NCBI GenBank assembly: GCA_964535025.1
Contig: CAZHRW010000035.1
Span: 1 to 29,320, forward strand
DNA from: JAAYZK01 sp964535025
GTDB taxonomy: Bacteria > Planctomycetota > Phycisphaerae > SM23-33 > FEN-1343
Reading direction: 5' to 3'
DNA: 29,320 bases
Positions 22,099 to 29,320 of the stretch are shown here, in pieces. The notes under the pieces were generated by a model. It was not told the origin of the DNA. It ran no database searches and saw nothing but the letters and a program-made list of their open reading frames with translations. The first letter of the stretch is position 1, and each line of letters opens with the position of its first letter. A program made the position numbers and the translations under genes.

Positions 22099-23463
22099 CC
22101 TAAGCATCGCCCAGTACCCCCCATCGTGGTACTGCTGCGGTTCGACGAACCCCTGCGGCCGCGTCAGCTTGTGATCGACCACGCGGTGGCCGGGATTGGC
22201 ACGGCAGAAGGCCTGGACGACGCGGTCGTTCTCTTCCGGCTCGATCGAGCAGGTGCTGTAGAGGATCGTCCCCCCGGCCGTGCAGAACAGCGCGGCCATC
22301 TCCAGCAGGCGGCGCTGGTCGGCGGCCAGACGGCCGAGCTGATCGGCACGGAACCGCCAGCGGGCTTCGACCCGCCGGGCCAGGACGCCGGTATTCGAGC
22401 AGGGGACGTCCACGATCACCGCGTCGAACGACCCCGGCGTCAACGATCCGGCCCGCTCGGCCGACCGCGTCTCGATGAGGCCCTCGGCGTCGCACCTCCG
22501 GGCCGCGTCGGCGATGCGGCCGAGCTTGGCGGGGTTGACGTCCATCGCGACGATCCGCCCGGCCCGCGCCATCGCCTCGGCCGCCTGGATCGTCTTCGTG
22601 CCGGGCGCCGCGCAGAGGTCGAGGATCGCCTCCCCCGACCGGGGCGACAGGGCGTCGACGGCCGCCGTGGCGGTCGGGTCCTGCGGGGTGATCAGCCCGC
22701 GCCGGAACGGATCGAGGTCCGCCAGGTCGACGTGGGCCGTGAAGACAATTGACCGGCCGTTGTCGTGCGCCGCCGCCGCGACGCCCGCGGCGGCCAGGTC
22801 GTCCAGCACCGCCCGGACGGTCGTGCGGGAGCGGTCGACCCGCGCGATGATCGGCGGCCGTGCGTTGACGTGCATCGCCCGCGCGGCGGCCTCGTCGAGG
22901 TCGTGCGCCTCGTGGAGCCATCGCGTGGCCAGGTCGTCGGGGAGGCTGGCGTAGTCGGCCAGAAACGCCGCGGGGTTCGCCCGCGGATCGGCGAGGACGT
23001 CCCGCTCGAACCGCCGATACCGCCGCGGGGTCAGCGCCACGGTCCGCCCCTCCAGCGGCGCGGGCCCATCCTGCGGCTCGCCCATCCCGTCGCCGACGGC
23101 GCGGAGCAGGGCGTTGACGAACCCCGCCTGGCGCGCATGGCGGCGGCGGCACAGGCCAACCGACTCGCTGACGGCCGCGAAGGGCGGGATGCGGTCGAGG
23201 TAGACCAGTTGATACACGCCCAGCCGGAGGATCTCCCGGACCGCCGGCGGCGGCTGGCGCTTCGGGCGGGTGGAGAACGCGCGGATGATCGCATCCAGCG
23301 TCCGCCGGCGGCGGACCACCCCGTGGGCCAGCTCGGACGCCAGGGCCGCCTCGGCCGGCGGCAGCGGGTGGTCGGTCAGCAGCCGGTCCAGGTGCACCAC
23401 CACCCGGCCCTGGCGGTCCAGCAGGGCCTCCAGGGCCACGTGCCGTGACGAGGGTACGGCCAT
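22090..23463 (-). CDS. rsmB: 16S rRNA (cytosine-967 C5)-methyltransferase RsmB
   Basis: A 457-residue protein of the usual RsmB size and layout: an N-terminal NusB-like helical domain (about residues 5-130, with FVNALLRAV) and a C-terminal Rossmann methyltransferase that makes m5C967 in 16S rRNA. SAM motif I is LDLCAAPGTKT (281-291). Both family cysteines are present: PCSNTG (Cys355) and the catalytic TCS (Cys405) in LYSTCSIEPEEND. The end QQYHDGGYWAMLRKA is typical. The start at 23463 is one base after the fmt stop, so the two are translated from one mRNA; fmt-rsmB pairing is common in bacteria. The last codons fall in a CTCA repeat. Confidence 0.95.
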   Translation of the reverse strand: MAVPSSRHVALEALLDRQGRVVVHLDRLLTDHPLPPAEAALASELAHGVVRRRRTLDAIIRAFSTRPKRQPPPAVREILRLGVYQLVYLDRIPPFAAVSESVGLCRRRHARQAGFVNALLRAVGDGMGEPQDGPAPLEGRTVALTPRRYRRFERDVLADPRANPAAFLADYASLPDDLATRWLHEAHDLDEAAARAMHVNARPPIIARVDRSRTTVRAVLDDLAAAGVAAAAHDNGRSIVFTAHVDLADLDPFRRGLITPQDPTATAAVDALSPRSGEAILDLCAAPGTKTIQAAEAMARAGRIVAMDVNPAKLGRIADAARRCDAEGLIETRSAERAGSLTPGSFDAVIVDVPCSNTGVLARRVEARWRFRADQLGRLAADQRRLLEMAALFCTAGGTILYSTCSIEPEENDRVVQAFCRANPGHRVVDHKLTRPQGFVEPQQYHDGGYWAMLRKA

Positions 23464-23464
23464 G

Positions 23465-24418
23465 TCAGTCCCCCTTGATCGTCTCGAACCGGTCGCCCGG
23501 CGCGACGCGGTAGCCGTTGACGAAGTCGCCCCAGTCCATCAGCCGCTTGCCGGCGACCTTGAGCCGCCGGATAGCCACGGCGCCGTCGGGCGTCTGGACC
23601 GCACCGTCGTCGCCGACGGTTCCCGGCTGGGCGCGGTGCGGCTCGGCGGTGAGCATCGCGGCGGCCTCGGCGAAGATGACCCGGACGGGCCGTCGCCGGT
23701 CGTGCACGAACGCCGCGTACGCGCCCGGCCACGGCCACGTGCCGCGGATGCGGTTGACAATCGCCAGGGCGCTGTCGGCGAAATCGATCCGCCCGTCGGC
23801 CTTGGTCAGCTTCGGGGCGGTCGTCGCGAGGGCCTCGTCCTGGGGCTCGTCGCACAACGTCCCGCCGTCCAGCCCGTCGAGTGTCCGGAGCACGACGTCG
23901 GCGCCCAGCGCCGCCAGGCGGTCGCGGAGCGACTCGGCGGTTTCCTCGGGGCCGATCTCGACCGCTTCCTGCAGCAGGATCGGCCCGGCGTCCATGCGGT
24001 CGACCAGGCGGAACGTCGTGACCCCCGTGCGGGTCAGGCCGCGGATGATCGCCCAGTTGATCGGGGCGGCCCCGCGGAGGGCCGGCAGGAGCGAGGCGTG
24101 CAGGTTGATCGCCCCGTGCGGGGCCAGATCGCGGACCTCGCGGCCGATCTTCTGGCCGAAGTCGACCACGACGATCACCTCCGGCCGCGCGGCGCCGATC
24201 CGCTCGACCACGGCCGGATCATTGATATCGGGGCAGGGCACGGCGGCCAGGTGAAGCGCCTCGGCCGCGTGGGCCACCGGCGTGGGCGTCACGGCCCCGC
24301 CTCGCCCGGCGCGCCGGGGCGGCTGGGTCAGCACGCCGGTGAGCTCGTGGCCCGACCCATGCAGTGCCGCCAGCGTTTCCGTCGCCACCTGACCGCTGCC
24401 GCAGAAAACGATTCGCAT
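23465..24418 (-). CDS. fmt: Methionyl-tRNA formyltransferase
   Basis: A 317-residue enzyme that formylates initiator Met-tRNA with 10-formyltetrahydrofolate. It begins MRIVFCGSGQVATETLAAL, the usual family start. The formyl-transfer triad is intact: NLHASLLPALRGAAPINWAI with Asn105 and His107, and RMDAGPILLQ with Asp143, matching Asn106/His108/Asp144 of E. coli. The C-terminal OB-like domain begins around WPWPGAYAAF. The ATG at 24418 is chosen over an open frame 34 codons longer because it aligns with the family start. It forms an operon with rsmB; def (peptide deformylase), often upstream, is absent. A weak TTGTCC/CAATAC pair lies in the 161-base divergent gap. Confidence 0.95.
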   Translation of the reverse strand: MRIVFCGSGQVATETLAALHGSGHELTGVLTQPPRRAGRGGAVTPTPVAHAAEALHLAAVPCPDINDPAVVERIGAARPEVIVVVDFGQKIGREVRDLAPHGAINLHASLLPALRGAAPINWAIIRGLTRTGVTTFRLVDRMDAGPILLQEAVEIGPEETAESLRDRLAALGADVVLRTLDGLDGGTLCDEPQDEALATTAPKLTKADGRIDFADSALAIVNRIRGTWPWPGAYAAFVHDRRRPVRVIFAEAAAMLTAEPHRAQPGTVGDDGAVQTPDGAVAIRRLKVAGKRLMDWGDFVNGYRVAPGDRFETIKGD

Positions 24419-24579
24419 AGCACCTCCGCTCGTATCGAAGGGGTATTGTCGCCCCGTCGCCACCTCGGACAAGGGAAAATCCCAAAGCCCGCCGTGCACT
24501 CGCCCCGCCGGGCGGCACATCCGCTACAGCCGATCGCGGCGTCCTGTCGATGAAGGTTGCAGGAATCGGGAGGATTGTT

Positions 24580-26685
24580 ATGCGCACGCAGCCGTACTTG
24601 GAAATGCTGGAGCCCCGCCTGCTGCTGGACGCCGGCCCGCCGCCCGCCGATGTGCTCCGCACGATCGAGTTCGCCGGGATGCAGTGGCAGGTCCGGTCCG
24701 CCGAGCCGCAGGTCGAGGGCGACAACTGGTACAGCGACGCCGCCGACAGCGTCTGGGTCGACGCGGACGGCCTGCACCTGACCCTCCGCCGCGTCGACGG
24801 CACGTGGTACGCCACCGAGGTCACCTCGATGCAGCGGACCCTGATGGGGCCCCACCAGTTCTACATCTTCGGCCGTCCCGACCTGCTGGACGCCAACGTG
24901 AGGCTCGAGACGGCCCTGGTCGGGCCCGAGGCCACAATGGCGGTCCGCTTCGGCCCGCGCCTGCCGGCCGACGCCCCGCGGGCGTCGTTCGTCGTCGAGA
25001 CGTCCGAGGGCGCCGCCTCCGAGCCGTTCGATATCGAACTGAACGGCCGGACGAGCACGTGCGGGATCGATTGGGGCGACGACGAGGCCGCCTTCAACTG
25101 CTTCCACTGGCACGGCGACGAGCCGCTCACGCCCGCCCACCAGATCGCTTCGTGGACCTATAGCGGCGAGGACCTGCCGGCGGCCGGGTCGGAGGTGGTC
25201 GTGCGGCTGGGCCTCTCGCTGCAGTACGCCCTGCCGCCCGAGGACGGCCGGGAGGTCGAGATCGTCATCGCCGCCACCGACCTGCCCAACCACGCCCCGC
25301 GGATCGATTCGCTCACCACCGACGCCGACTGGCTGTTGGCCGATGAGCCGATCACCGTCACCGCCGCCGGCGTGTCGGACTTCGAGGGCAGCGTCGGGTA
25401 CGTGACCTTCTACCGCGACCGCAACGGCGACGGGGTCGGCGATGTCGACGAACGACTCGGCGTCGACACCGACGGCGCCGACGGCTACACCTGGACCGGC
25501 GCGGCGTCCTGGCCGGTCGGGGAGACCACGCTGCTGGCTCGCGCGACCGACATCGACGGGACCTTCAGCGGCTGGGCGTCGACGACCGTCACGGTGGCCC
25601 CGCCGCCGGAGCTGTTCGTCACGCTCGGCACCACCGACGACGCCCGGGGCCGGCAACTCCGCTTCACCGATCCGGACGGCTCCACCGTCGTCGTCCGCTT
25701 CAACCACGGGCGGGCCGTCCTGGGCTTCGTCCGCCCGCCGGCGTCCGTCGTGGACGCCCCCGACGGGCCCATGCTCGCCGGGGGCTTTCGCCTGGTCACC
25801 ATCGACCTGAGCGACACGACGCCCCGCAGCGCCCTGGTCATCGGCGCCAGAGGCGGCCTGGACCACCGCGCTGAGATCAACCGCATCGCCGGCGAAAGCC
25901 CCATGAAGCTCATCAAGGCTCCGCGGGTCGACCTGATCGGCGGGGGCATCGTCCTGACGGGCGACGGCGTCGCCAACACCACCGTGGTGGGCGATCTCCT
26001 CGACGGCGCCGACGTCCGCATGGAAGGCGAACTGGCCCGCGGCCGTCTGGCCGTCGTGGCCGGCGCGGTCTCGCCCGATTCGATGATCGACATCCTCCGC
26101 AGCGGCGTGCGGGCCATGAAGTTCACCGGCGAGTTCGCCGGCCTGATCACCGCGGGCGTCCGCCCCGGCGCCGACGGGCTGTGGTTCACGGCCGACGACG
26201 CCGTCGTCCACGACGTCCCCGTCGGCGGCGTCCGCATCCTGCGGCCTGCGGCGGGCACGGGCGACGAGCCCCAAGGCGTCGTCCTCGGGCCGTCCGGGGG
26301 GCGCGTCCTGGTGCCCCCGCGCCGGCGCCTGGAGAGCGCGGCGTCCCTGACCGTCCGCTACGTGCCGGCGCCGACCGCCGAGGTCACCATCGTCCGCACC
26401 GGCGGCCGTCCCGACGCGCGGACCGTGATCGGCCGCATCGCCGGTGTCGCCCGCCACCAGTATTGCGTCGCCCTCTACGTCCGCCGCCCAGACGGCCTGC
26501 TGTCGTACGTCGACTCGGCGAACGCCGATCGCGCGAACGTCTGGCGGATGCGGCGCGTCGGGGCCGGCGAACTCCGCGCGTACCTCGTGCCGCGGGACGC
26601 CGTCCTGGACGAGCACCTGGCCGACCCGCTGGTGCCCGACGGACTGACGATCATCGACGAAGCGATCTGGGCGGCGACGAGTTGA
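24580..26685 (+). CDS. LEPR-XLL surface protein with lectin/GH16-like and Ig-like domains
   Basis: A 701-residue protein that begins MRTQPYLEMLEPRLLLDAG. The LEPRxLL motif (residues 10-16) near the N-terminus replaces a normal signal peptide in many large surface proteins of planctomycetes. Residues about 30-200 look like a concanavalin-type beta sandwich (GDNWYSDAADSVWVDADGL, HLTLRRVDGTWYATEVTS, FDIELNGR), resembling GH16-like domains, but the catalytic ExDxE motif is not clear. An Ig-like domain spans about 237-342, with a calcium-loop-like DRNGDGVGDVDE (about 280). The C-terminal half is a beta-rich region with long repeats (FRLVTIDLSDTTPRSALVIG and others) that I do not recognise. The start at 24580 has GGAGG about 7 bases upstream. 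It converges on the PEP-CTERM gene with 16 bases between stops. Confidence 0.72.
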   Translation: MRTQPYLEMLEPRLLLDAGPPPADVLRTIEFAGMQWQVRSAEPQVEGDNWYSDAADSVWVDADGLHLTLRRVDGTWYATEVTSMQRTLMGPHQFYIFGRPDLLDANVRLETALVGPEATMAVRFGPRLPADAPRASFVVETSEGAASEPFDIELNGRTSTCGIDWGDDEAAFNCFHWHGDEPLTPAHQIASWTYSGEDLPAAGSEVVVRLGLSLQYALPPEDGREVEIVIAATDLPNHAPRIDSLTTDADWLLADEPITVTAAGVSDFEGSVGYVTFYRDRNGDGVGDVDERLGVDTDGADGYTWTGAASWPVGETTLLARATDIDGTFSGWASTTVTVAPPPELFVTLGTTDDARGRQLRFTDPDGSTVVVRFNHGRAVLGFVRPPASVVDAPDGPMLAGGFRLVTIDLSDTTPRSALVIGARGGLDHRAEINRIAGESPMKLIKAPRVDLIGGGIVLTGDGVANTTVVGDLLDGADVRMEGELARGRLAVVAGAVSPDSMIDILRSGVRAMKFTGEFAGLITAGVRPGADGLWFTADDAVVHDVPVGGVRILRPAAGTGDEPQGVVLGPSGGRVLVPPRRRLESAASLTVRYVPAPTAEVTIVRTGGRPDARTVIGRIAGVARHQYCVALYVRRPDGLLSYVDSANADRANVWRMRRVGAGELRAYLVPRDAVLDEHLADPLVPDGLTIIDEAIWAATS

Positions 26686-26701
26686 TCAGCGCGACACGGT
26701 T

Positions 26702-27238
26702 CTACAGCCGCTTCCGCCGGCGTGCCGCGGCCCAGGCGCCCAGGCTCAGCAGGGCCAGCGTGGACGGCTCGGGGATGACGCGGCCTTCGTAGTTTCCGCG
26801 GGTGGCGGAGTTGATGTAGGTGAACGTCAGATCCGCCTGCGTGCCGCCCGGGAAAGCAGGGCCGAGGTCGATCTGGACGCCCGCCGGGAGCGTCATGTAG
26901 GACGTCATCGAGACCTCCGACACCATCCAAATCGTCTTGCTGAACGTAGTGAAAGGCATGTCCTCGCCCGGCGGCGGAAAGGTCCATGGGACCGGGAAGC
27001 GGGGTATCTCAGGATCGCCACCGAGGCCGTAGAACTCGTCAGGGTCGATCAGTCCATCGGCCGAGGCGATGGTGTAGCCGTCGAAACTGAACGCCTCGTC
27101 GGTGCTGTTGACGAGGATCCCCATGCCGTCGGCTTCGATGTAGAGGTCCAGCGGCCCGAGCGGCTTGTCCGTGTTGATCCCCGCGACCGCCGCGGAAGCA
27201 AGGAGGACAACGAGCAGTGCGACGATTCCCGCTTTCAT
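26702..27238 (-). CDS. PEP-CTERM-anchored small secreted protein
   Basis: A 178-residue protein with signal peptide MKAGIVALLVVLLASAAVAG and a C-terminal sorting signal IPEPSTLALLSLGAWAAARR ending in KRL: Pro-Glu-Pro motif, hydrophobic stretch, basic tail. Family knowledge: exosortase removes this signal and proteins go to the outer surface or exopolysaccharide matrix; no exosortase gene is in this window. The central region is beta-rich and includes 'STDEAFSFDGYTIASADGLI', a pattern common to PEP-CTERM proteins of unknown function. AAAGGG lies about 6 bases before the ATG at 27238; an ATG 7 codons upstream is less well placed. A strong-looking promoter is just upstream, so it appears to be its own unit. 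Confidence 0.92.
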   Translation of the reverse strand: MKAGIVALLVVLLASAAVAGINTDKPLGPLDLYIEADGMGILVNSTDEAFSFDGYTIASADGLIDPDEFYGLGGDPEIPRFPVPWTFPPPGEDMPFTTFSKTIWMVSEVSMTSYMTLPAGVQIDLGPAFPGGTQADLTFTYINSATRGNYEGRVIPEPSTLALLSLGAWAAARRRKRL

Positions 27239-27316
27239 CTGATACCCTTTCAATCCCAAGTCACGATGCGATGTCCAGGATCCGCACGACGCGGTCCCTA
27301 AAGTGAATACACAGGT

Positions 27317-27344
27317 ATTTTATCACATGCGGGTGATCCGTCAA
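27317..27344 (-). promoter_or_regulatory. Sigma-70-type promoter of the PEP-CTERM gene
   Basis: The minus strand reads TTGACG (27344-27339), a 16-base spacer, TAAAAT (27322-27317), about 80 bases upstream of the start codon. The spacer region contains an imperfect inverted repeat ATCAC...GTGAT, a possible operator. This is the best promoter match in the window. Confidence 0.6.
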
Positions 27345-27402
27345 GGACGACTGTATCACTTTTTGGGAGGGCTGTGGGGTGGTCGCACGCCCCGCGACGG
27401 TC

Positions 27403-27846
27403 TCACGTGGTGATGGGGAGGGGCTCGATCCTGCGGCGGCCGGCGCAGCCGTCGTCGACTTCGTGCCAGTAGAGGATGCCGTCTTCGCCGTACTGCCAGC
27501 AGTACTGGATCTCGCGGCCGTCGACCCAGGCGGGGAAGTCGACCATGCCGGCGGCCCAGTCCTTCATCTCGACGCCGATTTCCGTCAGTTCGTCGGAATA
27601 CGACTGAAGCCGCTCGACCAGGCGGATGATCCGCCCCCGGGTCGACCGAACGTTTTCCTCCGGGCCCTTGCGCTGATAGAGATCGAGCATTTCCTGTTCG
27701 TCCAGGACGCGCTGGTAATCGTCCAGGACGTCGGCGAGGATCCGGCGCACCAGGACCAGCGCCCGGTTGGCCTGTTCGAGCGTGAAATACCGCCTGCCCA
27801 TCTCCACGTCGGGCGGCATGTGCGTTTGGGGCCCGAATACTTCCAT
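27403..27846 (-). CDS. DUF2203 family protein
   Basis: A 147-residue cytoplasmic protein, the usual DUF2203 size. Marks are RRYFTLEQANRALVLVRRIL (residues 18-37), a long charged helical middle (LADVLDDYQRVLDEQEMLDL) and a C-terminal half with GVEMKDWAAGMVDFPAW, then REIQYCWQYGEDGILYWHEV, which is the most conserved part of the family. The function is unknown. The ATG at 27846 has GGGAA a few bases upstream and directly precedes the conserved region. It is the only gene before the PEP-CTERM gene on this strand, which has its own promoter. Confidence 0.9.
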   Translation of the reverse strand: MEVFGPQTHMPPDVEMGRRYFTLEQANRALVLVRRILADVLDDYQRVLDEQEMLDLYQRKGPEENVRSTRGRIIRLVERLQSYSDELTEIGVEMKDWAAGMVDFPAWVDGREIQYCWQYGEDGILYWHEVDDGCAGRRRIEPLPITT

Positions 27847-27910
27847 GTCACGTTCCCGTTGGTGCTCTCGATCAGGCGGGCGGCAGGACCCCTGATGGCC
27901 GCCGCCCCGT

Positions 27911-27925
27911 CCGATGATTCATCGG
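27911..27925. promoter_or_regulatory. 15-base palindrome in the DUF2203-truB gap
   Basis: CCGATGA T TCATCGG is a perfect odd palindrome, 64 bases upstream of the DUF2203 start and in the shared divergent region with truB (27847-28067). It could bind a dimeric regulator; no other copy was noticed in the window. An 8-base inverted repeat AAGGCATT / AATGCCTT (27939-27979) follows. Confidence 0.3.
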
Positions 27926-28067
27926 GTCGCGCTGCGACAAGGCATTAGGTTTCCCGCATCGCCTGGGGGGGAATGCCTTAGGCGTTGGGTGACCTTGGGG
28001 CGACAGCCTGCGTCCAGATCCGGTAATGCCAGTCGATATTCGCCGTCCCGCTCAGTATGCTCCTGTC

Positions 28068-28940
28068 ATGTTCGGCCTGATCATCCTCGACAAGCCCGCC
28101 GGGCCGACCAGCCACGACATGGTCGCCCGCGTGCGACGGCTGGCGCCGCGACGGACGAAGGTGGGCCACGCCGGCACGCTGGACCCGTTCGCCACGGGCG
28201 TGCTGGTGGTGTGCCTGGGGCCCGCCACGCGCCTGGCCGACACCATCGCGGCCGGCGCAAAGCGCTACGAGGCGGAGATCACCTTCGGGGCCACCTCCAC
28301 CACCGACGACCCCACCGGCACGCTGACCGAGACGGACCGCCCGCCCCCGTCGGCCGACGCGCTGCGCGAGGCGCTCGGGGCGTTCGTCGGCGACATCGAG
28401 CAGATCCCCCCCGCCCATTCGGCGGTGCACGTCCACGGGCGGCGCGCCTACGCCCTGGCGCGGGCCGATCAGGCGGTGGACCTGCCGGCGCGGACCGTTC
28501 GCGTGGATGCTGTCGAGCTGCTCGAGTTCGACGGCCGCCGTGCGCGGGTGCGGATCGACTGCGGCAAGGGCACGTACATCCGCTCGATCGCCCGCGACCT
28601 CGGCGCCCGGCTCGGCTGCGGGGCGTACTGCTCGGTGCTCCGCCGGACGGCCGTCGGGGCCTTCACGATCGACGACGCCGTCGACCCGGCCCGCCTCACG
28701 GGCGAGACGCTCGCCGACCACGTCCGCCCGGCCCGCCTGGCCGTCGCCGACTGGCCGGCGATCACGCTGGATGCCGCGGCACTCGAAGACGTCCTCCACG
28801 GCCGCGCCGTTCCCTGCGGCCAGATCGCCGGCGAGGCGGCGGCCCTGGACGAGAGCGGACAGCTCGTCGCCGTGGGAAAGGCCGGGCAGGGGCGGTTTCA
28901 GCCGTCCAAGGTGTTTGGTCCACCTAGCGGGAACGGATGA
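28068..28940 (+). CDS. truB: tRNA pseudouridine(55) synthase TruB
   Basis: A 290-residue enzyme that makes pseudouridine 55 in the T-loop of most tRNAs. It begins MFGLIILDKPAGPTSHDMVA, the family start, and has the catalytic motif GHAGTLDPFATGVL with Asp39. KRYEAEITFGATSTTDDPTG, then QIPPAHSAVHVHGRRAYALA and the RIDCGKGTYIRSIARDLG segment follow. An in-frame ATG 14 codons upstream (28026) adds residues not in the family. The usual neighbours rbfA, infB and rpsO are not seen upstream. The end overlaps the convergent RNase HII-like gene by 17 bases. Confidence 0.95.
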   Translation: MFGLIILDKPAGPTSHDMVARVRRLAPRRTKVGHAGTLDPFATGVLVVCLGPATRLADTIAAGAKRYEAEITFGATSTTDDPTGTLTETDRPPPSADALREALGAFVGDIEQIPPAHSAVHVHGRRAYALARADQAVDLPARTVRVDAVELLEFDGRRARVRIDCGKGTYIRSIARDLGARLGCGAYCSVLRRTAVGAFTIDDAVDPARLTGETLADHVRPARLAVADWPAITLDAAALEDVLHGRAVPCGQIAGEAAALDESGQLVAVGKAGQGRFQPSKVFGPPSGNG

Positions 28941-29320
28941 GCAGCCGGCGGTCCACGTTCATCGCGGCCAGCGCCTGGTCGATGTCGGCCAGGAAGCGTT
29001 GGCCGTCGGTGTAGTACCCGGCGGTGGGGACCAGGCGATCGCCGACGCGCTCGGCCCAGAAGCGGTTGAGCAACCGCATGAACAGCTCGCGGAGGTACTT
29101 GCTGACCATCGACGCCAGGGCGATCGGCAGGTGGTGGCTTTCGCCCTTGGCCAGGAAGTGCAGGTCGAGCGTTCCGGCGTCGGTGGTCATGGCGTAGCCG
29201 CTGTGGCCGTCCTGTTCGGCGAGGATTCGGAAGCTTTCGCCGCCGCGGCGGTACATGCGCTGGAGGATCGGCAGGTAGCGGCGGCGGGCGCCCCCGGGGG
29301 CGGCCCCCCGGCGGAACCGC
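28924..29320 (-). CDS. RNase HII-like protein, C-terminal part (runs off right edge)
   Basis: The minus frame is open from the right edge to a TAG at 28924-28926, giving about 131 residues. An ATG at 29256 is internal, since clear homology continues upstream (GGARRRYLPILQRM). The segment LPIALASMVSKYLRELFM is similar to the A-A-S-I-V-A-K-x-x-R-D helix of RNase HII, and PTAGYYTDGQRFLADI to its GYGT..H segment, so this is probably the C-terminal half of an RNase H-fold nuclease variant that removes ribonucleotides from DNA hybrids. The N-terminal catalytic DEAGRG region lies outside the window, so activity cannot be judged. It overlaps truB tail to tail. Confidence 0.6.
   Translation of the reverse strand, partial: RFRRGAAPGGARRRYLPILQRMYRRGGESFRILAEQDGHSGYAMTTDAGTLDLHFLAKGESHHLPIALASMVSKYLRELFMRLLNRFWAERVGDRLVPTAGYYTDGQRFLADIDQALAAMNVDRRLLIRSR

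Noticed and set aside
24328..26616. A minus-strand frame of 762 codons opposite the LEPR-XLL gene
   Set aside because: Antisense shadow. The plus strand has a ribosome binding site, the LEPR-XLL motif and domain structure.

Overview
This is a GC-rich chromosomal window, densely packed with genes and without any phage, plasmid, transposase or CRISPR signature. Several markers point to a bacterium of the Planctomycetota, possibly Phycisphaerae-like: a LEPR-XLL surface protein, a PEP-CTERM protein, an FG-GAP repeat protein, an AroD-AroE fusion and an S55-type peptidase in what is presumably a non-sporulating cell. The assignment is inferred from gene content, because no rRNA or ribosomal protein gene lies here.

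Layout from left to right. Positions 1-2797 hold a truncated FG-GAP protein (minus strand) divergent from the bifunctional 23S rRNA methyltransferase RlmKL. Positions 2798-3396 are an unusually AT-rich gap with 9-base tandem repeats and a duplicated 32-base unit. Next come a membrane-anchored coiled-coil protein with two FlgT-C-like repeats (3397-4896, minus), a repeat-filled gap, and a STAS-domain protein lacking the usual phosphorylated serine (5642-6043, minus). A plus-strand cluster follows at 6475-12533: a HEAT-repeat protein translationally coupled to a neutral-ceramidase-like hydrolase, an MttB-superfamily methyltransferase, then an LpoB-like lipoprotein and a COG3014-like lipoprotein. 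Positions 12541-18185 are all minus strand: S55 peptidase, secreted beta-propeller protein, tRNA-Pro and a GH43 glycosidase. Positions 18368-21720 are plus strand: DUF4340 membrane protein, FmdB-type zinc ribbon, AroDE and tRNA-Ser. The operon fmt-rsmB (minus) ends at 22090. It is divergent from the LEPR-XLL protein, which converges on a PEP-CTERM protein. The right end carries a DUF2203 protein, truB, and a truncated RNase HII-like gene that overlaps the truB end.

Functionally the window mixes translation and RNA maintenance (rlmKL, fmt, rsmB, truB, two tRNAs, RNase HII-like), aromatic amino acid synthesis (aroDE), and envelope or secreted proteins (two lipoproteins, propeller, S55, LEPR-XLL, PEP-CTERM). 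The least expected coding unit is the HEAT/ceramidase-like/MttB-like cluster. The most striking non-coding signal is a roughly 100-bp dispersed element present three times; two copies lie just downstream of the two tRNA genes, in the same orientation relative to the tRNA. Several other repeat families fill the remaining intergenic space.
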